Source: Gaetbulibacter saemankumensis DSM 17032
GTDB taxonomy: Bacteria; Bacteroidota; Bacteroidia; Flavobacteriales; Flavobacteriaceae
Assembly: GCF_000425645.1 (NCBI RefSeq)
Contig: NZ_KE384430.1
Span: 1,165,492 to 1,229,491 of the forward strand
DNA: 64,000 nucleotides
Direction: 5' to 3'
This document shows positions 27,077 through 37,409 of the stretch, one piece after another; position 1 is the stretch's first letter, and each line of letters starts with the position of its first letter. The notes below the pieces were generated by a model, which saw only the letters and a program-made list of their open reading frames with translations, made no database searches and was not told the origin of the DNA. The translations under genes were made by a program, and so were the position numbers.

Positions 27077-27961
27077 ATGAGCCATAAAGCCGGTTTTGTA
27101 AATATTATTGGAAATCCAAATGTTGGTAAATCAACTTTAATGAATGCCTTTGTTGGTGAAAAACTTTCTATTATTACATCGAAAGCACAAACTACAAGAC
27201 ATAGAATTTTAGGAATTGTAAATGGTGATGATTTTCAGGTGGTGTTATCGGATACACCAGGGATTATAAAACCAGCTTACGAGCTGCAAGAGTCTATGAT
27301 GGATTTCGTGAAATCGGCTTTTGAAGATGCCGATGTCTTGCTTTATATGGTTGAAATAGGTGAGCAGGAATTAAAAGATGAAGCCTTTTTTAATAAAATT
27401 ACGGGTTCTAAAATTCCAGTATTACTTCTGCTAAATAAAATTGATAAATCCAATCAGGAGCAGTTAGAAGCACAGGTGCAGCTGTGGGCAGAAAAAGTGC
27501 CTAATGCCGAAATATTTCCTGTGTCGGCTTTAGAAGGATTTAATGTGAAGGAAGTTTTCGACCGTATCATTGAACTACTACCAGAATCTCCGGCATTTTA
27601 CCCAAAAGATCAGTTAACAGATAAGCCAGAGCGTTTCTTTATAAACGAAACCATTCGTGAAAAAATCCTATTGCATTATAAAAAGGAAATTCCTTATGCT
27701 GTTGAAATAGAAACTGAGGAGTTTCATGAAGAAGATAATATAATTCGTGTTCGTGCCGTAATCATGGTGGAACGTGAAACACAAAAAGGAATTATTATTG
27801 GACACAAGGGGAGTGCATTGAAGCGTGTAGGTGTAGAAGCGCGTAAAGATCTGGAAGCCTTTTTCGGAAAGCAAATTCATTTAGAAACCTATGTGAAGGT
27901 TAATAAAAACTGGCGCAGTAATCAAAATCAATTAAGACGTTTCGGGTACAATCAAAAGTAG
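27077..27961 (+). CDS. era: GTPase Era, 16S rRNA maturation
   Basis: 294 residues, the usual Era length. The G domain has G1 GNPNVGKST (about 10-18), the Era-specific switch region KAQTTRHRILGIV, G3 DTPGI and G4 NKID. A C-terminal KH domain (about 200-290) ends with IIIGHKGSALKRVG, which binds the 3' end of 16S rRNA. Essential ribosome assembly factor, cytoplasmic and membrane-associated. Confidence 0.96.
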   Translation: MSHKAGFVNIIGNPNVGKSTLMNAFVGEKLSIITSKAQTTRHRILGIVNGDDFQVVLSDTPGIIKPAYELQESMMDFVKSAFEDADVLLYMVEIGEQELKDEAFFNKITGSKIPVLLLLNKIDKSNQEQLEAQVQLWAEKVPNAEIFPVSALEGFNVKEVFDRIIELLPESPAFYPKDQLTDKPERFFINETIREKILLHYKKEIPYAVEIETEEFHEEDNIIRVRAVIMVERETQKGIIIGHKGSALKRVGVEARKDLEAFFGKQIHLETYVKVNKNWRSNQNQLRRFGYNQK

Positions 27962-27979
27962 ATTCAATTAAAAAATATT

Positions 27980-28018
27980 CAAAATGGCTTTAGCACTTTA
28001 AGTGTTAAGGCCATTTTG
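27980..28018. terminator. Bidirectional hairpin between era and the convergent membrane gene
   Basis: Arms CAAAATGGC/GCCATTTTG and, inside, TTAGCACTT/AAGTGTTAA form a nearly continuous stem. The minus-strand gene stops within it (28005), so the end of that coding region is part of the hairpin. T-rich flanks on both strands. Confidence 0.8.
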
Positions 28019-28523
28019 GTTTAAAAGGTCTTAGTACTGTTGTCATAAATTGATGTAATTCCTGCATTTCATCTTTGCTGGTTGCTTTCCCAATGCTACC
28101 AGCAATATATAGGAATACCCAAACAATAACCATAAGTAACATAACGGTGAGTTGTGCCGAATAAGAGGTGTCTAATGTCCAGTTACTGTAAGCCCATATG
28201 CCAAAGGCAACAAAAATTAGAATCACAATAAAGTGAGAAAACATAAATAGTGTCCAAACCGTAGGGTTGGGGCCAAACAAGCCGTGGACTATAGAACTGT
28301 TATCCTCTGCCTCATTAATTTCCAAATGTAATTGAGGCGACCAGAAATGTTGTTTGTGTTTGGGGAATCGAATAAAGACATGATCGTCAATCCGACTTAA
28401 GATAAAATCAGATTGCGCGTTTTTTAAAGCTTGAAAAGCCTGAAGAAGCGTTTCATTATTCTCCTGCATTTTAATTTTAAAACGAGGCCTTAAAATAATA
28501 TCATTGGTGCTTGTCATATTCAC
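28005..28523 (-). CDS. Conserved membrane protein of unknown function
   Basis: 172 residues. A soluble N-terminal domain (about 1-95) with short strands (DFILSRIDDHVFIRFP, QLHLEINEA) is followed by two membrane helices at about 92-112 and 123-147 and a short basic C-terminus (RPFKPKWP). The motif VHGLFGPNPTVWTLFMFSH just before the first helix looks conserved among Flavobacteriaceae from memory. No catalytic motif seen. Single-gene unit between era and der. Confidence 0.6.
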   Translation of the reverse strand: MNMTSTNDIILRPRFKIKMQENNETLLQAFQALKNAQSDFILSRIDDHVFIRFPKHKQHFWSPQLHLEINEAEDNSSIVHGLFGPNPTVWTLFMFSHFIVILIFVAFGIWAYSNWTLDTSYSAQLTVMLLMVIVWVFLYIAGSIGKATSKDEMQELHQFMTTVLRPFKPKWP

Positions 28524-28595
28524 TTTGTTTTCAACATTTAAAATAAGAATATTTAATTAAAATTGAAACAATTTTAATCTTTTGTAAAAAAGAAC

Positions 28596-28623
28596 TTTAG
28601 CAAGGGGATATTTCCTATTTTTG
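28596..28623 (+). promoter_or_regulatory. Promoter of der
   Basis: -7 box TATTTTTG at 28616-28623, a perfect TAnnTTTG, with a TTTAG at 28596-28600 as a plausible -33 element 15-16 bases upstream. The der ATG lies 63 bases downstream. Confidence 0.5.
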
Positions 28624-28686
28624 CAAAATATTTAAGAAGTAATAAACTGAATTTATCAGCCACTGGCTGTTTATATAATTTACAAA

Positions 28687-29991
28687 ATGAGTAATATCGT
28701 AGCCATAGTAGGTCGTCCAAATGTTGGAAAATCAACTTTTTTTAATCGTTTAATTCAACGTAGGGAAGCCATTGTTGATGCTGTAAGTGGAGTTACCCGA
28801 GACAGACATTACGGTAAGACCGATTGGAATGGAAAGGAATTTTCATTAATCGATACCGGAGGATATGTTTTAGGTAGTGATGATGTATTTGAAGCAGAGA
28901 TTGATAAACAGGTGGAATTAGCGATTGATGAAGCTGATGCTATTATCTTTATGGTGGATGTGGAGACAGGAGTTACCGGTATGGATGAAGATGTGGCTAA
29001 CTTACTTAGAAAAGTTACCAAGCCTGTATTTCTGGTTGTTAATAAAGTAGACAATGCTAAGCGTGCCGAAGATGCTGTAGAATTTTATTCTTTAGGCCTA
29101 GGGGAGTATTTTACCGTGGCAGGAATTAATGGTAGTGGAACCGGGGATTTATTAGATGCGGTTGTTGAAGCTTTACCAGAGAAGGAAGAAGTTATTGAAG
29201 ACGAATTACCGCGATTTGCTGTTGTCGGGCGTCCTAACGCTGGAAAATCATCGTTTATTAATGCTTTAATTGGAGAAGATAGATATATTGTAACCGATGT
29301 AGCTGGCACCACCCGAGATGCCATCGATACAAAATACAACCGATTTGGTTTTGAGTTTAACTTAGTAGATACCGCTGGAATAAGACGTAAATCGAAAGTA
29401 AAGGAGGATTTAGAATTCTATTCTGTGATGCGTAGTGTACGTGCAATTGAACATGCCGATGTGTGTTTAGTGGTATTTGATGCTACCAGAGGGTTCGACG
29501 GACAGGTTCAGAATATATTTTGGTTAGCGGAGCGTAATCGTAAGGGTATTGTTATTCTTGTAAATAAATGGGATTTAGTAGAAAAAGATCATAAATCTGT
29601 AAAAGAATACGAAAAAGCCATTAGAAAGCAAATCGAACCATTTACAGATGTACCTATAGTATTTATTTCTGCCTTGTCAAAACAACGTATTTATAAGGCT
29701 ATTGAAACGGCTGTTGAAGTTTATAAAAACCGTACCAAAAAAATAAAAACCAGTCAGTTGAACGAGGTGTTTTTACCTTTAATTGAAAATTATCCGCCGC
29801 CAGCTTATAAGGGTAAGTTTGTTAAAATTAAATATGTGATGCAGTTGCCTACACCACAGCCACAGTTTGCTTTTTTCTGTAACTTACCACAGTATGTTAA
29901 AGACCCGTATAAACGTTTTTTAGAGAATAAATTACGTGAATATTTCGATTTTACAGGAGTGCCTGTAAGTGTGTATATGCGCAAGAAGTAA
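28687..29991 (+). CDS. der: Ribosome biogenesis GTPase Der (EngA)
   Basis: 434 residues with two GTPase domains in tandem, unique to Der: G1 GRPNVGKST (about 8-16), [14 protein letters not shown] and NKVD; then GRPNAGKSS (about 180-188), [21 protein letters not shown] and NKWD. A C-terminal KH-like domain (about 350-434) includes [18 protein letters not shown]. Acts in 50S subunit assembly. Confidence 0.97.
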   Translation: MSNIVAIVGRPNVGKSTFFNRLIQRREAIVDAVSGVTRDRHYGKTDWNGKEFSLIDTGGYVLGSDDVFEAEIDKQVELAIDEADAIIFMVDVETGVTGMDEDVANLLRKVTKPVFLVVNKVDNAKRAEDAVEFYSLGLGEYFTVAGINGSGTGDLLDAVVEALPEKEEVIEDELPRFAVVGRPNAGKSSFINALIGEDRYIVTDVAGTTRDAIDTKYNRFGFEFNLVDTAGIRRKSKVKEDLEFYSVMRSVRAIEHADVCLVVFDATRGFDGQVQNIFWLAERNRKGIVILVNKWDLVEKDHKSVKEYEKAIRKQIEPFTDVPIVFISALSKQRIYKAIETAVEVYKNRTKKIKTSQLNEVFLPLIENYPPPAYKGKFVKIKYVMQLPTPQPQFAFFCNLPQYVKDPYKRFLENKLREYFDFTGVPVSVYMRKK

Positions 29992-30001
29992 AAACGGTGC
30001 A

Positions 30002-30048
30002 AACAAAAAGCCCTGAATATTTATTAAATATTCAGGGCTTTTTGTTGT
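30002..30048. terminator. Bidirectional terminator between der and the TPM gene
   Basis: Long perfect stem AACAAAAAGCCCTGAATATT / AATATTCAGGGCTTTTTGTT with T-rich ends on both strands; its right arm touches the stop of the minus-strand gene. Confidence 0.9.
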
Positions 30049-30866
30049 TACCAACTACCTCCAGCACCGCCGCCCGAGAATCCGCCGCCGCCAAAGCCAC
30101 CACCGAAACCACCGCCACCGAAGCCGCCACCAGAACTACCTCCATAGCTTCCGCGTCCCATATTGCTTAGAATGATGGCATCCCAGATATCGAAACCGCC
30201 ATGTCTGTTTCCGCCTTTACCATTATTTCCTCCACGTCCACGTTTGTTTTTAGACAGGGCTAGGATGATGAAAATGATTATAATTATTATAAAAATGAAG
30301 TTTGGAGAATCCTCTTTTTTATTGGCTTTTCGAGTGCCTTTGTAAGCACCTGTTAGTACATCAAAAATAGCATCGGTACCTTTATTGAGGCCTTGATAAT
30401 AGTCACCTTTTTTAAATTCCGGAATGATGATGTTTCGTATAAGTTCGCCATTAATACCAGCGGTAAGGCGATCTTCAACACCATAACCAGGAGCAATCCA
30501 AATTTGGCGGTCGTCACGAGCCAGCAAAATAAATACGCCGTTATCTTCTCTGGCTTGTCCAATACCCCAGGCATGTCCCCATCTAGGTGCCAGTAAGCCA
30601 ATGTTTTCACCTTTCGTAGTGCTAATAATAGCCACGACGATTTGTGTGGTTGTTGTATCGGAGTATTTAATAAGCTTTTCTTCCAGACTTCTCCGTTCTG
30701 AACTGGTTAACAGATTCACATAGTCGTAAACCGAGGTCTGTTTTTTAGGTTTTTGTGGAATATCGAATTGAGCGTAAACCGAATTAAAAGCAAAAACACT
30801 TATAATTAAAGTTAGAATAGTAACTTTAAAAGTACTTAATGTTTTTCTTTTGTGTTGAAATATCAT
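30048..30866 (-). CDS. TPM-domain (YgcG-like) membrane protein with Gly-rich tail
   Basis: 272 residues. Signal or anchor segment to about residue 33 (VYAQ), TPM domain (PF04536) at about 40-165 with YDYVNLLTSSERRSLEEKL, TTQIVVAIISTT, GWGIGQAREDNGVFILLARDDRQIWIAPGYGVE, then a very hydrophobic helix at about 186-205 rich in Ile. The end (about 230-272) is Gly/Phe/Ser repeats (GGGFGGG, GGGAGGSW), as in YgcG. The function of this family is unclear; links to photosystem repair (plants) and the membrane are known. It lies 1 base after the next gene upstream in a three-gene unit with LemA. Confidence 0.9.
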   Translation of the reverse strand: MIFQHKRKTLSTFKVTILTLIISVFAFNSVYAQFDIPQKPKKQTSVYDYVNLLTSSERRSLEEKLIKYSDTTTTQIVVAIISTTKGENIGLLAPRWGHAWGIGQAREDNGVFILLARDDRQIWIAPGYGVEDRLTAGINGELIRNIIIPEFKKGDYYQGLNKGTDAIFDVLTGAYKGTRKANKKEDSPNFIFIIIIIIFIILALSKNKRGRGGNNGKGGNRHGGFDIWDAIILSNMGRGSYGGSSGGGFGGGGFGGGFGGGGFSGGGAGGSW

Positions 30867-30867
30867 A

Positions 30868-31311
30868 TTATATATCTCCTTTTGAAATGTCGTCTGAAAG
30901 CTCGTTTACATCATCGTGATTCCAAGGAAAGTGAGCTTCCAGTTCTTTTCCGGCATTTAATATACCATCAATAAGTCCTTGTTTAAAATTGCCAGCTTTA
31001 AAATGCGTTTGCATGATGTCTTTGGTGTTGTTCCAGAAATCTTTGGGCACCACATTATTTATGCCTTGATCGCCATAGATAACGAACTTGTGGTCCTCGA
31101 CAGCAACATAAATTAATACCCCGTTTTGTTCTTTGGTATTGTCCATTTTCAGGAGGTGAAACACTTCAAGGGCACGATTGAATGCATCTGTTTTAGCTGA
31201 CTTTTCAATGTGTACGCGGATTTCACCCGATGTATTGCTTTCGGCTGTACGGATGGCTGCAATGATTTCCTGTTCTTCTTCCTTAGTAAGGAAATCTTCT
31301 ACTTTAGACAT
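30868..31311 (-). CDS. TPM-domain protein, soluble form
   Basis: 147 residues, a second TPM domain without signal peptide or Gly-rich tail: FLTKEEEQEIIAAIRTAESNTSGEIRVHIEKS, then NGVLIYVAVEDHKFVIYGDQGINNVVP and FKQGLIDGILNAGKELEAHFP. It stands between the LemA gene and the membrane TPM gene, with 6 and 1 bases between them, which is the conserved order in Bacteroidota. Probably works with the other two at the inner membrane. Confidence 0.88.
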   Translation of the reverse strand: MSKVEDFLTKEEEQEIIAAIRTAESNTSGEIRVHIEKSAKTDAFNRALEVFHLLKMDNTKEQNGVLIYVAVEDHKFVIYGDQGINNVVPKDFWNNTKDIMQTHFKAGNFKQGLIDGILNAGKELEAHFPWNHDDVNELSDDISKGDI

Positions 31312-31317
31312 GTTATT

Positions 31318-31914
31318 TTAGTTAAAATCGAATTCTACATCAACTGGTTTTTCGGCACCAACTTCAGCATCGAAATAAGGCTTTTGGTCAAAATTTAATA
31401 GGCTAGCTAATAGTGAATTCGGGAAAGTTTTAATGTGAACGTTATAAGGTTTTATAGCTTCATTATAACGTGTTCTCGCAGTTTGAATGGTGTTCTCTGT
31501 ACTGGTTAGCTCATCTTGTAATTTTAAAAAATTCTGATTGGCTTTTAAGTCAGGATAACGCTCTACAGTAACTAATAAACTTTTTAAGGCACCACTTAAT
31601 CCGCCTTGCACCTGATTATACTGAGCTAATTGCTCTGGTGTAATATTGTTAGGGTCAATGCTAATAGAAGTGGCTTTTGCACGGGCTTCAATAACATCGG
31701 TAAGTGTTTTGCGCTCAAAATCGGCAGCGCCTTTAACCGTGTTTACAAGGTTACCAATAAGATCGTTTCTGCGCTGGTAAGAGGTTTGTACATTACCCCA
31801 AGCTTCTCCAATATTTTCGTTGAGAGCAACAGCTGTATTGTTAAATCCTTTACCCCAAGAGTAAAGTCCAAAAACAATAACAGCAACAATAATCCAAGGA
31901 AGCCATTTTTTCAT
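31318..31914 (-). CDS. LemA family protein
   Basis: 198 residues. One N-terminal membrane helix (about 4-20), then the all-helical LemA domain: NIGEAWGNVQTSYQRRNDLIGNLVNTVKG near 34-62, RYPDLKANQNFLKLQDELTSTENTIQTARTRYNEAI near 120-155, and FPNSLLA at about 165. Family role is unknown but it is consistently coupled to TPM proteins, as here. Confidence 0.93.
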   Translation of the reverse strand: MKKWLPWIIVAVIVFGLYSWGKGFNNTAVALNENIGEAWGNVQTSYQRRNDLIGNLVNTVKGAADFERKTLTDVIEARAKATSISIDPNNITPEQLAQYNQVQGGLSGALKSLLVTVERYPDLKANQNFLKLQDELTSTENTIQTARTRYNEAIKPYNVHIKTFPNSLLASLLNFDQKPYFDAEVGAEKPVDVEFDFN

Positions 31915-32008
31915 AATACTTATATTTTTAAAATTTTAGTTTCACGAGTTAGACGCATATTAATTGAAGACGTTACGACTTTGCTAAAGATTTATATAAC
32001 TTACTCAA

Positions 32009-32338
32009 TTAAAGATGGTTTTTTATTTTTATGAGTTGGACTTTAATATCTTCTAACTTACTTACTATTTCATAGTTTGATAAGGTGTCTTTTTTGTCCT
32101 CTTTTAAGTGGATTTTTGCTCCCTCTAAGGTAAAACCACGTTCTTTTACTAAGTGATAAATAAGTTTAAGGTTATTAATATCTTCAGGTGTAAATTTTCT
32201 ATTACCCTTAGCATTTTTCTTTGGTTTAAGTGCATCAAATTCTTTTTCCCAAAAACGAATTAATGAGGTGTTTACATGAAATGCTTTGGCTACTTCGCCA
32301 ATACTGTAATAGCGTTTTTCGGGTAAATCTATATGCAT
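32009..32338 (-). CDS. MerR-family transcriptional regulator
   Basis: 109 residues: winged helix-turn-helix at about 9-78 (YYSIGEVAKAFHVNTSLIRFWEKEF, KKNAKGNRKFTPEDINNLKLI) and a short C-terminal helix. No effector-binding domain or metal-binding Cys is present. It overlaps the M23 peptidase gene by one base (TAATG) and probably is co-expressed with it. Target unknown. Confidence 0.88.
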   Translation of the reverse strand: MHIDLPEKRYYSIGEVAKAFHVNTSLIRFWEKEFDALKPKKNAKGNRKFTPEDINNLKLIYHLVKERGFTLEGAKIHLKEDKKDTLSNYEIVSKLEDIKVQLIKIKNHL

Positions 32339-33309
32339 TAATCTAAAGATTGGTTTTCTATAGAAGCATGCTCCAATAGTTTGTTAAATTCTTCGGCTGT
32401 TAAACTTCCGTAGTAGAAATTAATAGGGTTTATACGTTGGCCATCTTTAAAAATTTCGTAATGTAAATGAGGGCCTTGGGAGCGTCCGGTGCTTCCAACA
32501 AATCCTATTAAATCACCACGTTTTACTTTTTGATTACGTCTTACGTTGTACTTGTATAAATGGGCATACAGGCTAACATAACCGTAGCCGTGATCGATCC
32601 TGATATGTTTGCCATAACCAGTCGCCCTGGAATCAGCGCGTTTAACAACACCATCGCCAGAAGCGTAAATAGGTGTGCCACGAGGTGCTGAAAAATCCAT
32701 ACCCCAATGCATTTTTCGAACCTTTGTAAATGGGTCCGAACGCATACCGTAACCAGATGCCATTCTCGTTAAATCTTCATTTTTAACAGGTTGAATGGCA
32801 GGGATAGCCGCTAATAGTTTTTCTTTTTCTTCAGCCAGTTGAGCAATTTCATCTAAAGACTTGGATTGAACAACAATTTGTTTTTGTAGTACGTCGAGGC
32901 GTTTACTGGTTTCAATAATGAGTTTAGAATTGTCAAAACCTTCCAGATCTTTGTATCGGTTAATACCACCAAAGCCTGCTTTACGTTGTTCTTCGGGTAT
33001 AGGATTGGCTTCAAAATATACCCGGTAGATATTATTGTCGCGATCGGCTACATCTGCCAAGACAGCTTCAGCTTCCGCCATTTTTTTGTTTAGTAATTCG
33101 TATTGTAATTGTGCGTTTTGTAATTCACGCTTTAACTCACGTTCTTTAGGAGATTCGATATACTGGCTTGCTATAAAAACAAATAAAAATCCAAATAAGG
33201 CAGATCCTAAAATAAAGATTGAGGCATACTTGAACGTGGTTCTTTTTTTACGTTCTATTTTCTTATACGAAAGCGATTCTGAATCGTAGTAATATTTTAC
33301 CTTACTCAT
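32338..33309 (-). CDS. M23 family metallopeptidase, membrane-anchored
   Basis: 323 residues. Membrane helix at about 27-48, coiled-coil at about 50-180, then a LytM-type domain. The zinc ligands are His201, Asp205 (HWGMD) and His283 in HLH (281-283), with His250 as a catalytic His. All active-site residues are kept, so it should be an active peptidoglycan endopeptidase, probably acting in cell elongation or division. Confidence 0.9.
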   Translation of the reverse strand: MSKVKYYYDSESLSYKKIERKKRTTFKYASIFILGSALFGFLFVFIASQYIESPKERELKRELQNAQLQYELLNKKMAEAEAVLADVADRDNNIYRVYFEANPIPEEQRKAGFGGINRYKDLEGFDNSKLIIETSKRLDVLQKQIVVQSKSLDEIAQLAEEKEKLLAAIPAIQPVKNEDLTRMASGYGMRSDPFTKVRKMHWGMDFSAPRGTPIYASGDGVVKRADSRATGYGKHIRIDHGYGYVSLYAHLYKYNVRRNQKVKRGDLIGFVGSTGRSQGPHLHYEIFKDGQRINPINFYYGSLTAEEFNKLLEHASIENQSLD

Positions 33310-33615
33310 TCCTTAATTTATACTATTTTTGCACTTTATTATTTAAAAAGCAATTTATATCAATTTCAATAACAAACGTCTAAACAACTAAAATATTATC
33401 ACAGTTTTTTACAGATAATAGTAAAAGTAATATAATGTTTTTTAAGTTTGAATTTTGAGAAAGTAAAGATAAAAATTGTTTTGGTATAAAAATAATTTAA
33501 GCAGACTGTAACCAGAATAAATAAACGAGAAAAGACCTGTATTTAAATTGATTTTTGAGGTAATTAATTAGTTTTTAAAGTGCTACAGGTGAAAAAAAAG
33601 CGAATAGCATAACAC
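33310..33615. other. Intergenic stretch with alaS leader
   Basis: 306 bases between divergent genes, AT-rich. ACCTGTA (33535-33541) and TACAGGT (33584-33590) are exact inverted copies that could close a 42-base leader loop 25 bases before alaS. No T-box-like elements and no small gene seen. Confidence 0.4.
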
Positions 33616-36228
33616 ATGAAATCACAAGATATTCGATCGAAGTTTTTAAGTTTTTTTGAAGATAAAAAGCACAGTATTGTTCCATCGGCACCTATGGTGT
33701 TAAAGGACGATCCGACCCTTATGTTTGTAAATTCGGGAATGGCCCCGTTTAAAGAGTATTTTCTGGGGAATGCCGTGCCAAAAAACACTCGATTAACAGA
33801 TTCTCAAAAGTGTTTACGTGTTTCCGGTAAGCACAACGATTTAGAAGAAGTAGGTTATGATACGTATCACCATACTTTATTTGAAATGTTGGGGAACTGG
33901 AGTTTTGGCGATTACTTTAAAAAAGAAGCTATTGCCTGGGCTTGGGAATTATTAACAGAGGTATTCGGTATCGATGAAGATATTTTATATGTTACCGTTT
34001 TTGAAGGGGATGAAAAGGATAATTTGCCAATGGATCAGGAAGCTTACGATTTATGGAAAGCCATTGTTCCTGAGGATAGAATATTAATGGGGAATAAAAA
34101 GGATAACTTCTGGGAAATGGGCGATCAGGGACCCTGCGGACCATGTAGTGAAATTCACGTTGATATTCGTTCTGCCGAAGAAAAGGCCAAAATTTCTGGT
34201 AAAGATTTAGTGAATCAAGATCATCCTCAGGTTGTTGAAATCTGGAATCTTGTATTTATGCAATACAATCGTAAAGCTAACGGAAGTCTGGAAAGTCTTC
34301 CAGATAAGCATATCGATACAGGTATGGGCTTTGAACGTTTATGTATGGTCTTGCAAGGTGTTCAATCTAATTACGATACCGACGTTTTTACCCCGATTAT
34401 TCGTGAAATTGAAACCATTACCAATACAGAATATGGTAAAGATGAAACAGTAGATGTAGCCATTCGTGTTATTTCAGATCACGTGCGTGCCGTAGCCTTT
34501 GCTATTGCCGATGGGCAATTGCCAAGTAATAATGGTGCGGGTTATGTAATTCGTAGAATTTTACGTCGAGCGGTGCGTTACGGATTTACTTTTTTAGATA
34601 AAAAAGAACCGTTTATTTATAAACTAGTTGAAGTGTTAAGTGCCAAAATGGGAGATGCATTTCCAGAAATAAAATCTCAAAAAGCTTTAGTTAAAAATGT
34701 GATTAAGGAAGAAGAACAGTCTTTTTTAAGAACGTTAGAACAAGGGTTGGTCCTTTTAAATGGTATAGTTAGCAGTACTAAAGGTGATACCGTTTCAGGA
34801 GAAAAGGCTTTTGAATTATACGATACTTACGGATTCCCAATCGATTTAACAGCTTTGATTCTTTCAGAAAAAGGATTGAAATTAGATGAGAAAGGTTTTA
34901 ATGAAGAGCTTCAGAAGCAAAAGAACCGTTCACGAGCAGCTAGCGAAATGAGTACCGACGATTGGACCATTCTTCAGGAAGATGCCGAGGAAGAATTTAT
35001 TGGTTACGATAGGTTGGAAGCAAACATAAAATTAACCCGATACAGAAAAGTTGTTTCAAAAAAAGCCGGAGAAATGTATCAGTTAGTTTTCAATTTAACG
35101 CCATTTTATCCGGAAGGTGGTGGTCAGGTAGGTGATAGGGGATATCTAGAGGATGTACATGGCGATATTGTATACATTTTAGATACTAAGAAAGAAAATA
35201 ACGTTATTATTCATTTTGCTAAAAATCTACCAAAACATTTAAACGAAAGTTTTAAGGCTGTTGTAAACGAACACGAACGTCGCAGAACAGAAAGCAATCA
35301 CTCGGCAACTCACTTATTACATCAGGCGTTACGTGAAATTTTAGGTGCGCACGTAGAGCAAAAGGGTAGTGCTGTACAATCGAAAGCTTTACGTTTTGAT
35401 TTTTCGCATTTCTCAAAGCTTACTCCAGAGGAAATTAGTGATGTTGAAAATTTTGTAAATGCGAGAATAGCAGAAAAACTTCCTTTGGTTGAAAAGCGAA
35501 ATATTCCCAAAGAAGAGGCTATTGCAGAAGGCGCTATGAGTTTGTTTGGTGAGAAATATGGTGATACCGTGCGGGCTATTCGTTTTGGGCAATCTATAGA
35601 ATTATGTGGAGGAACACACGTTGAAAACACGGCTGATATTTGGCATTTTAAAATAGTTTCTGAAGGAGCTGTTGCTGCTGGTATTCGTCGTATAGAAGCT
35701 ATTACAAATGAAGCTGCCAAAGAGTTTTATTTCGAAAATAGTCGCGTGTTTTCAGAAATGAAAGCTTTATTAAACAATGCTAAAGAGCCTGTTAAGGCGT
35801 TAAAGACCCTTCAGGAAGAGAATAATAGTTTAAAAAAGGAAATAGAAGCTTTGTTAAAAGATAAAGCTAAAAATGCTATCGTTGAACTAAAAAGTGAATT
35901 AACCGAATTAAATGGTGTTCAATTTTTAGCGAAACAATTAGATCTGGATGCTGGTGGATTAAAAGATGTTGCGTTCGATTTAGGTAGCCAAATGGATAAT
36001 TTATTTTTATTATTTGGAACGGAACAAAATGGCAAAGCTATGTTGTCTTGTTATATTTCTAAAGAATTAGTAGCTAGTAAAGGTTTAAATGCCGGACAGG
36101 TAGTTAGAGAGTTAGGTAAGTATATTCAAGGCGGTGGCGGCGGACAGCCGTTTTTTGCAACTGCAGGAGGAAAGAATCCTGATGGTATTCAGCAAGCACT
36201 TGATGAAGCTAAAAAATATATTCAGTAA
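33616..36228 (+). CDS. alaS: Alanine--tRNA ligase
   Basis: 870 residues, full length. Class II catalytic core: [17 protein letters not shown] start, [62 protein letters not shown] and [15 protein letters not shown]. The editing domain has NHSATHLLH and CGGTHV zinc ligands; the C-Ala domain follows with [15 protein letters not shown]. Charges tRNA-Ala and hydrolyses Ser/Gly mischarged forms. Confidence 0.98.
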   Translation: MKSQDIRSKFLSFFEDKKHSIVPSAPMVLKDDPTLMFVNSGMAPFKEYFLGNAVPKNTRLTDSQKCLRVSGKHNDLEEVGYDTYHHTLFEMLGNWSFGDYFKKEAIAWAWELLTEVFGIDEDILYVTVFEGDEKDNLPMDQEAYDLWKAIVPEDRILMGNKKDNFWEMGDQGPCGPCSEIHVDIRSAEEKAKISGKDLVNQDHPQVVEIWNLVFMQYNRKANGSLESLPDKHIDTGMGFERLCMVLQGVQSNYDTDVFTPIIREIETITNTEYGKDETVDVAIRVISDHVRAVAFAIADGQLPSNNGAGYVIRRILRRAVRYGFTFLDKKEPFIYKLVEVLSAKMGDAFPEIKSQKALVKNVIKEEEQSFLRTLEQGLVLLNGIVSSTKGDTVSGEKAFELYDTYGFPIDLTALILSEKGLKLDEKGFNEELQKQKNRSRAASEMSTDDWTILQEDAEEEFIGYDRLEANIKLTRYRKVVSKKAGEMYQLVFNLTPFYPEGGGQVGDRGYLEDVHGDIVYILDTKKENNVIIHFAKNLPKHLNESFKAVVNEHERRRTESNHSATHLLHQALREILGAHVEQKGSAVQSKALRFDFSHFSKLTPEEISDVENFVNARIAEKLPLVEKRNIPKEEAIAEGAMSLFGEKYGDTVRAIRFGQSIELCGGTHVENTADIWHFKIVSEGAVAAGIRRIEAITNEAAKEFYFENSRVFSEMKALLNNAKEPVKALKTLQEENNSLKKEIEALLKDKAKNAIVELKSELTELNGVQFLAKQLDLDAGGLKDVAFDLGSQMDNLFLLFGTEQNGKAMLSCYISKELVASKGLNAGQVVRELGKYIQGGGGGQPFFATAGGKNPDGIQQALDEAKKYIQ

Positions 36229-36235
36229 ATTTGAT

Positions 36236-36258
36236 ATTCCCGCGTAAGCGGGAATTTT
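36236..36258 (+). terminator. Short hairpin after alaS
   Basis: Arms ATTCCCGC and GCGGGAAT with a GTAA loop followed by TTTAT, 8 bases after the alaS stop and 6 before the next ATG. It looks like the usual Flavobacteriaceae GC-rich repeat hairpin and could be a weak terminator or processing site. Confidence 0.55.
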
Positions 36259-36263
36259 ATTTA

Positions 36264-37223
36264 ATGCACTTACAAACAAAAATACCAATCGCAAAGCAAT
36301 CTGAGAATCTTTTAGATTATCAAGCTCAGGTATTGTTACTGGGATCTTGTTTTGTTGAAAATATAGGTAAGAAATTAGAATATTATAAATTTCAAAATTT
36401 AAAGAATCCATTTGGGGTACTATTTCAGCCTACAGCTATTGAGCGTTTATTGGTTCGAGCTGAGAAAAAGGAAATGTTTACAGAATCAGACGTGTTTTAT
36501 CATAATGAACGTTGGCATTGTTTTGATGCACATTCAAAATTAAGTGCTACCAATCAAAGCGAACTGCTAACCAGTTTAAACCGTCAGTTAGAGTTAACAC
36601 GAGAGGGGATTCAATCCGCTTCACATATAGTTATTACCTTAGGGACTGCCTGGGTGTATCGTTTTTTAAATTCGAATACATTAGTAGCTAATTGTCATAA
36701 AGTCCCGCAAAAGCAGTTTAAAAAGGAATTGCTGCCTGTTGAAGCTATTATTACCTCTTTAAATAGTTTATCTGAAGCTATTAGAGCTATAAATTCAGAA
36801 GCAACACTCATTTTTACGGTATCACCAGTTCGTCATTTAAAAGATGGGTTTGTAGAAAATACATTGAGTAAATCGCATTTAATTACCGCCGTTCATAAGT
36901 TTATTAAACGTGATACAGATAACAGGTCTGAAGTATATTTTCCTTCTTATGAAATTATGATGGACGAACTAAGGGATTATCGTTTTTATGCGGATGATAT
37001 GGTACACCCTAATTCTTTGGCTGTAAATTATATTTGGGAGCGATTTACTGCTTCTTGGTGCAGTACGGAAACTTTAAAAACCATGGAAGCCGTAGCAGAC
37101 ATTCAAAAAGCATTACAACATAAGCCATTTAATCCTGATTCCTTGGCTCATAAGAAGTTTTTATTGAAAACTGAGAGTAAAATTAAGCAGGTTCAAGCTC
37201 AATTTCCATGTATAAAATTTTAA
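36264..37223 (+). CDS. GSCFA-domain protein
   Basis: 319 residues from the ATG at 36264; an in-frame TTG at 36231 lies inside the terminator hairpin and is unlikely to be the start. It carries the GSCF block (LLLGSCFVENIG) near residue 25 with the nucleophile Ser, TLGTAWVY near 120, FTVSPVRHLKDGF near 200 and the DDMVHPNSLAVNYIWERF block near 250, as in SGNH-like esterases. The GSCFA family (PF08885) is of unknown substrate. Confidence 0.85.
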   Translation: MHLQTKIPIAKQSENLLDYQAQVLLLGSCFVENIGKKLEYYKFQNLKNPFGVLFQPTAIERLLVRAEKKEMFTESDVFYHNERWHCFDAHSKLSATNQSELLTSLNRQLELTREGIQSASHIVITLGTAWVYRFLNSNTLVANCHKVPQKQFKKELLPVEAIITSLNSLSEAIRAINSEATLIFTVSPVRHLKDGFVENTLSKSHLITAVHKFIKRDTDNRSEVYFPSYEIMMDELRDYRFYADDMVHPNSLAVNYIWERFTASWCSTETLKTMEAVADIQKALQHKPFNPDSLAHKKFLLKTESKIKQVQAQFPCIKF

Positions 37224-37409
37224 TCATAAGTTTTGATATACAATTGATTAGTTGATGTTTTTTTGGTCTAAATTATGTGCGAAACTTATAATGATTCAAC
37301 TGTGTAATTTCTTATTGCGTTTAATCTTATATAATAACAGTTTGTCGAATATTTACTCGATAAACGGTTTTATGAGTTAAATTAGTATGCTATTAATCAG
37401 TTCATATAG

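Noticed and set aside
33310-33615. T-box riboswitch for alaS
   Set aside because: No T-box sequence, specifier stem or antiterminator; T-boxes are mostly in Firmicutes and Actinobacteria.
35322-35720. 132-residue antisense ORF inside alaS
   Set aside because: Codon bias of the sense gene explains the open antisense frame; no motif is seen.
36231-36263. TTG start adding 11 residues to the GSCFA gene
   Set aside because: It lies within the hairpin after alaS and adds a non-conserved charged stretch; ATG at 36264 is better.
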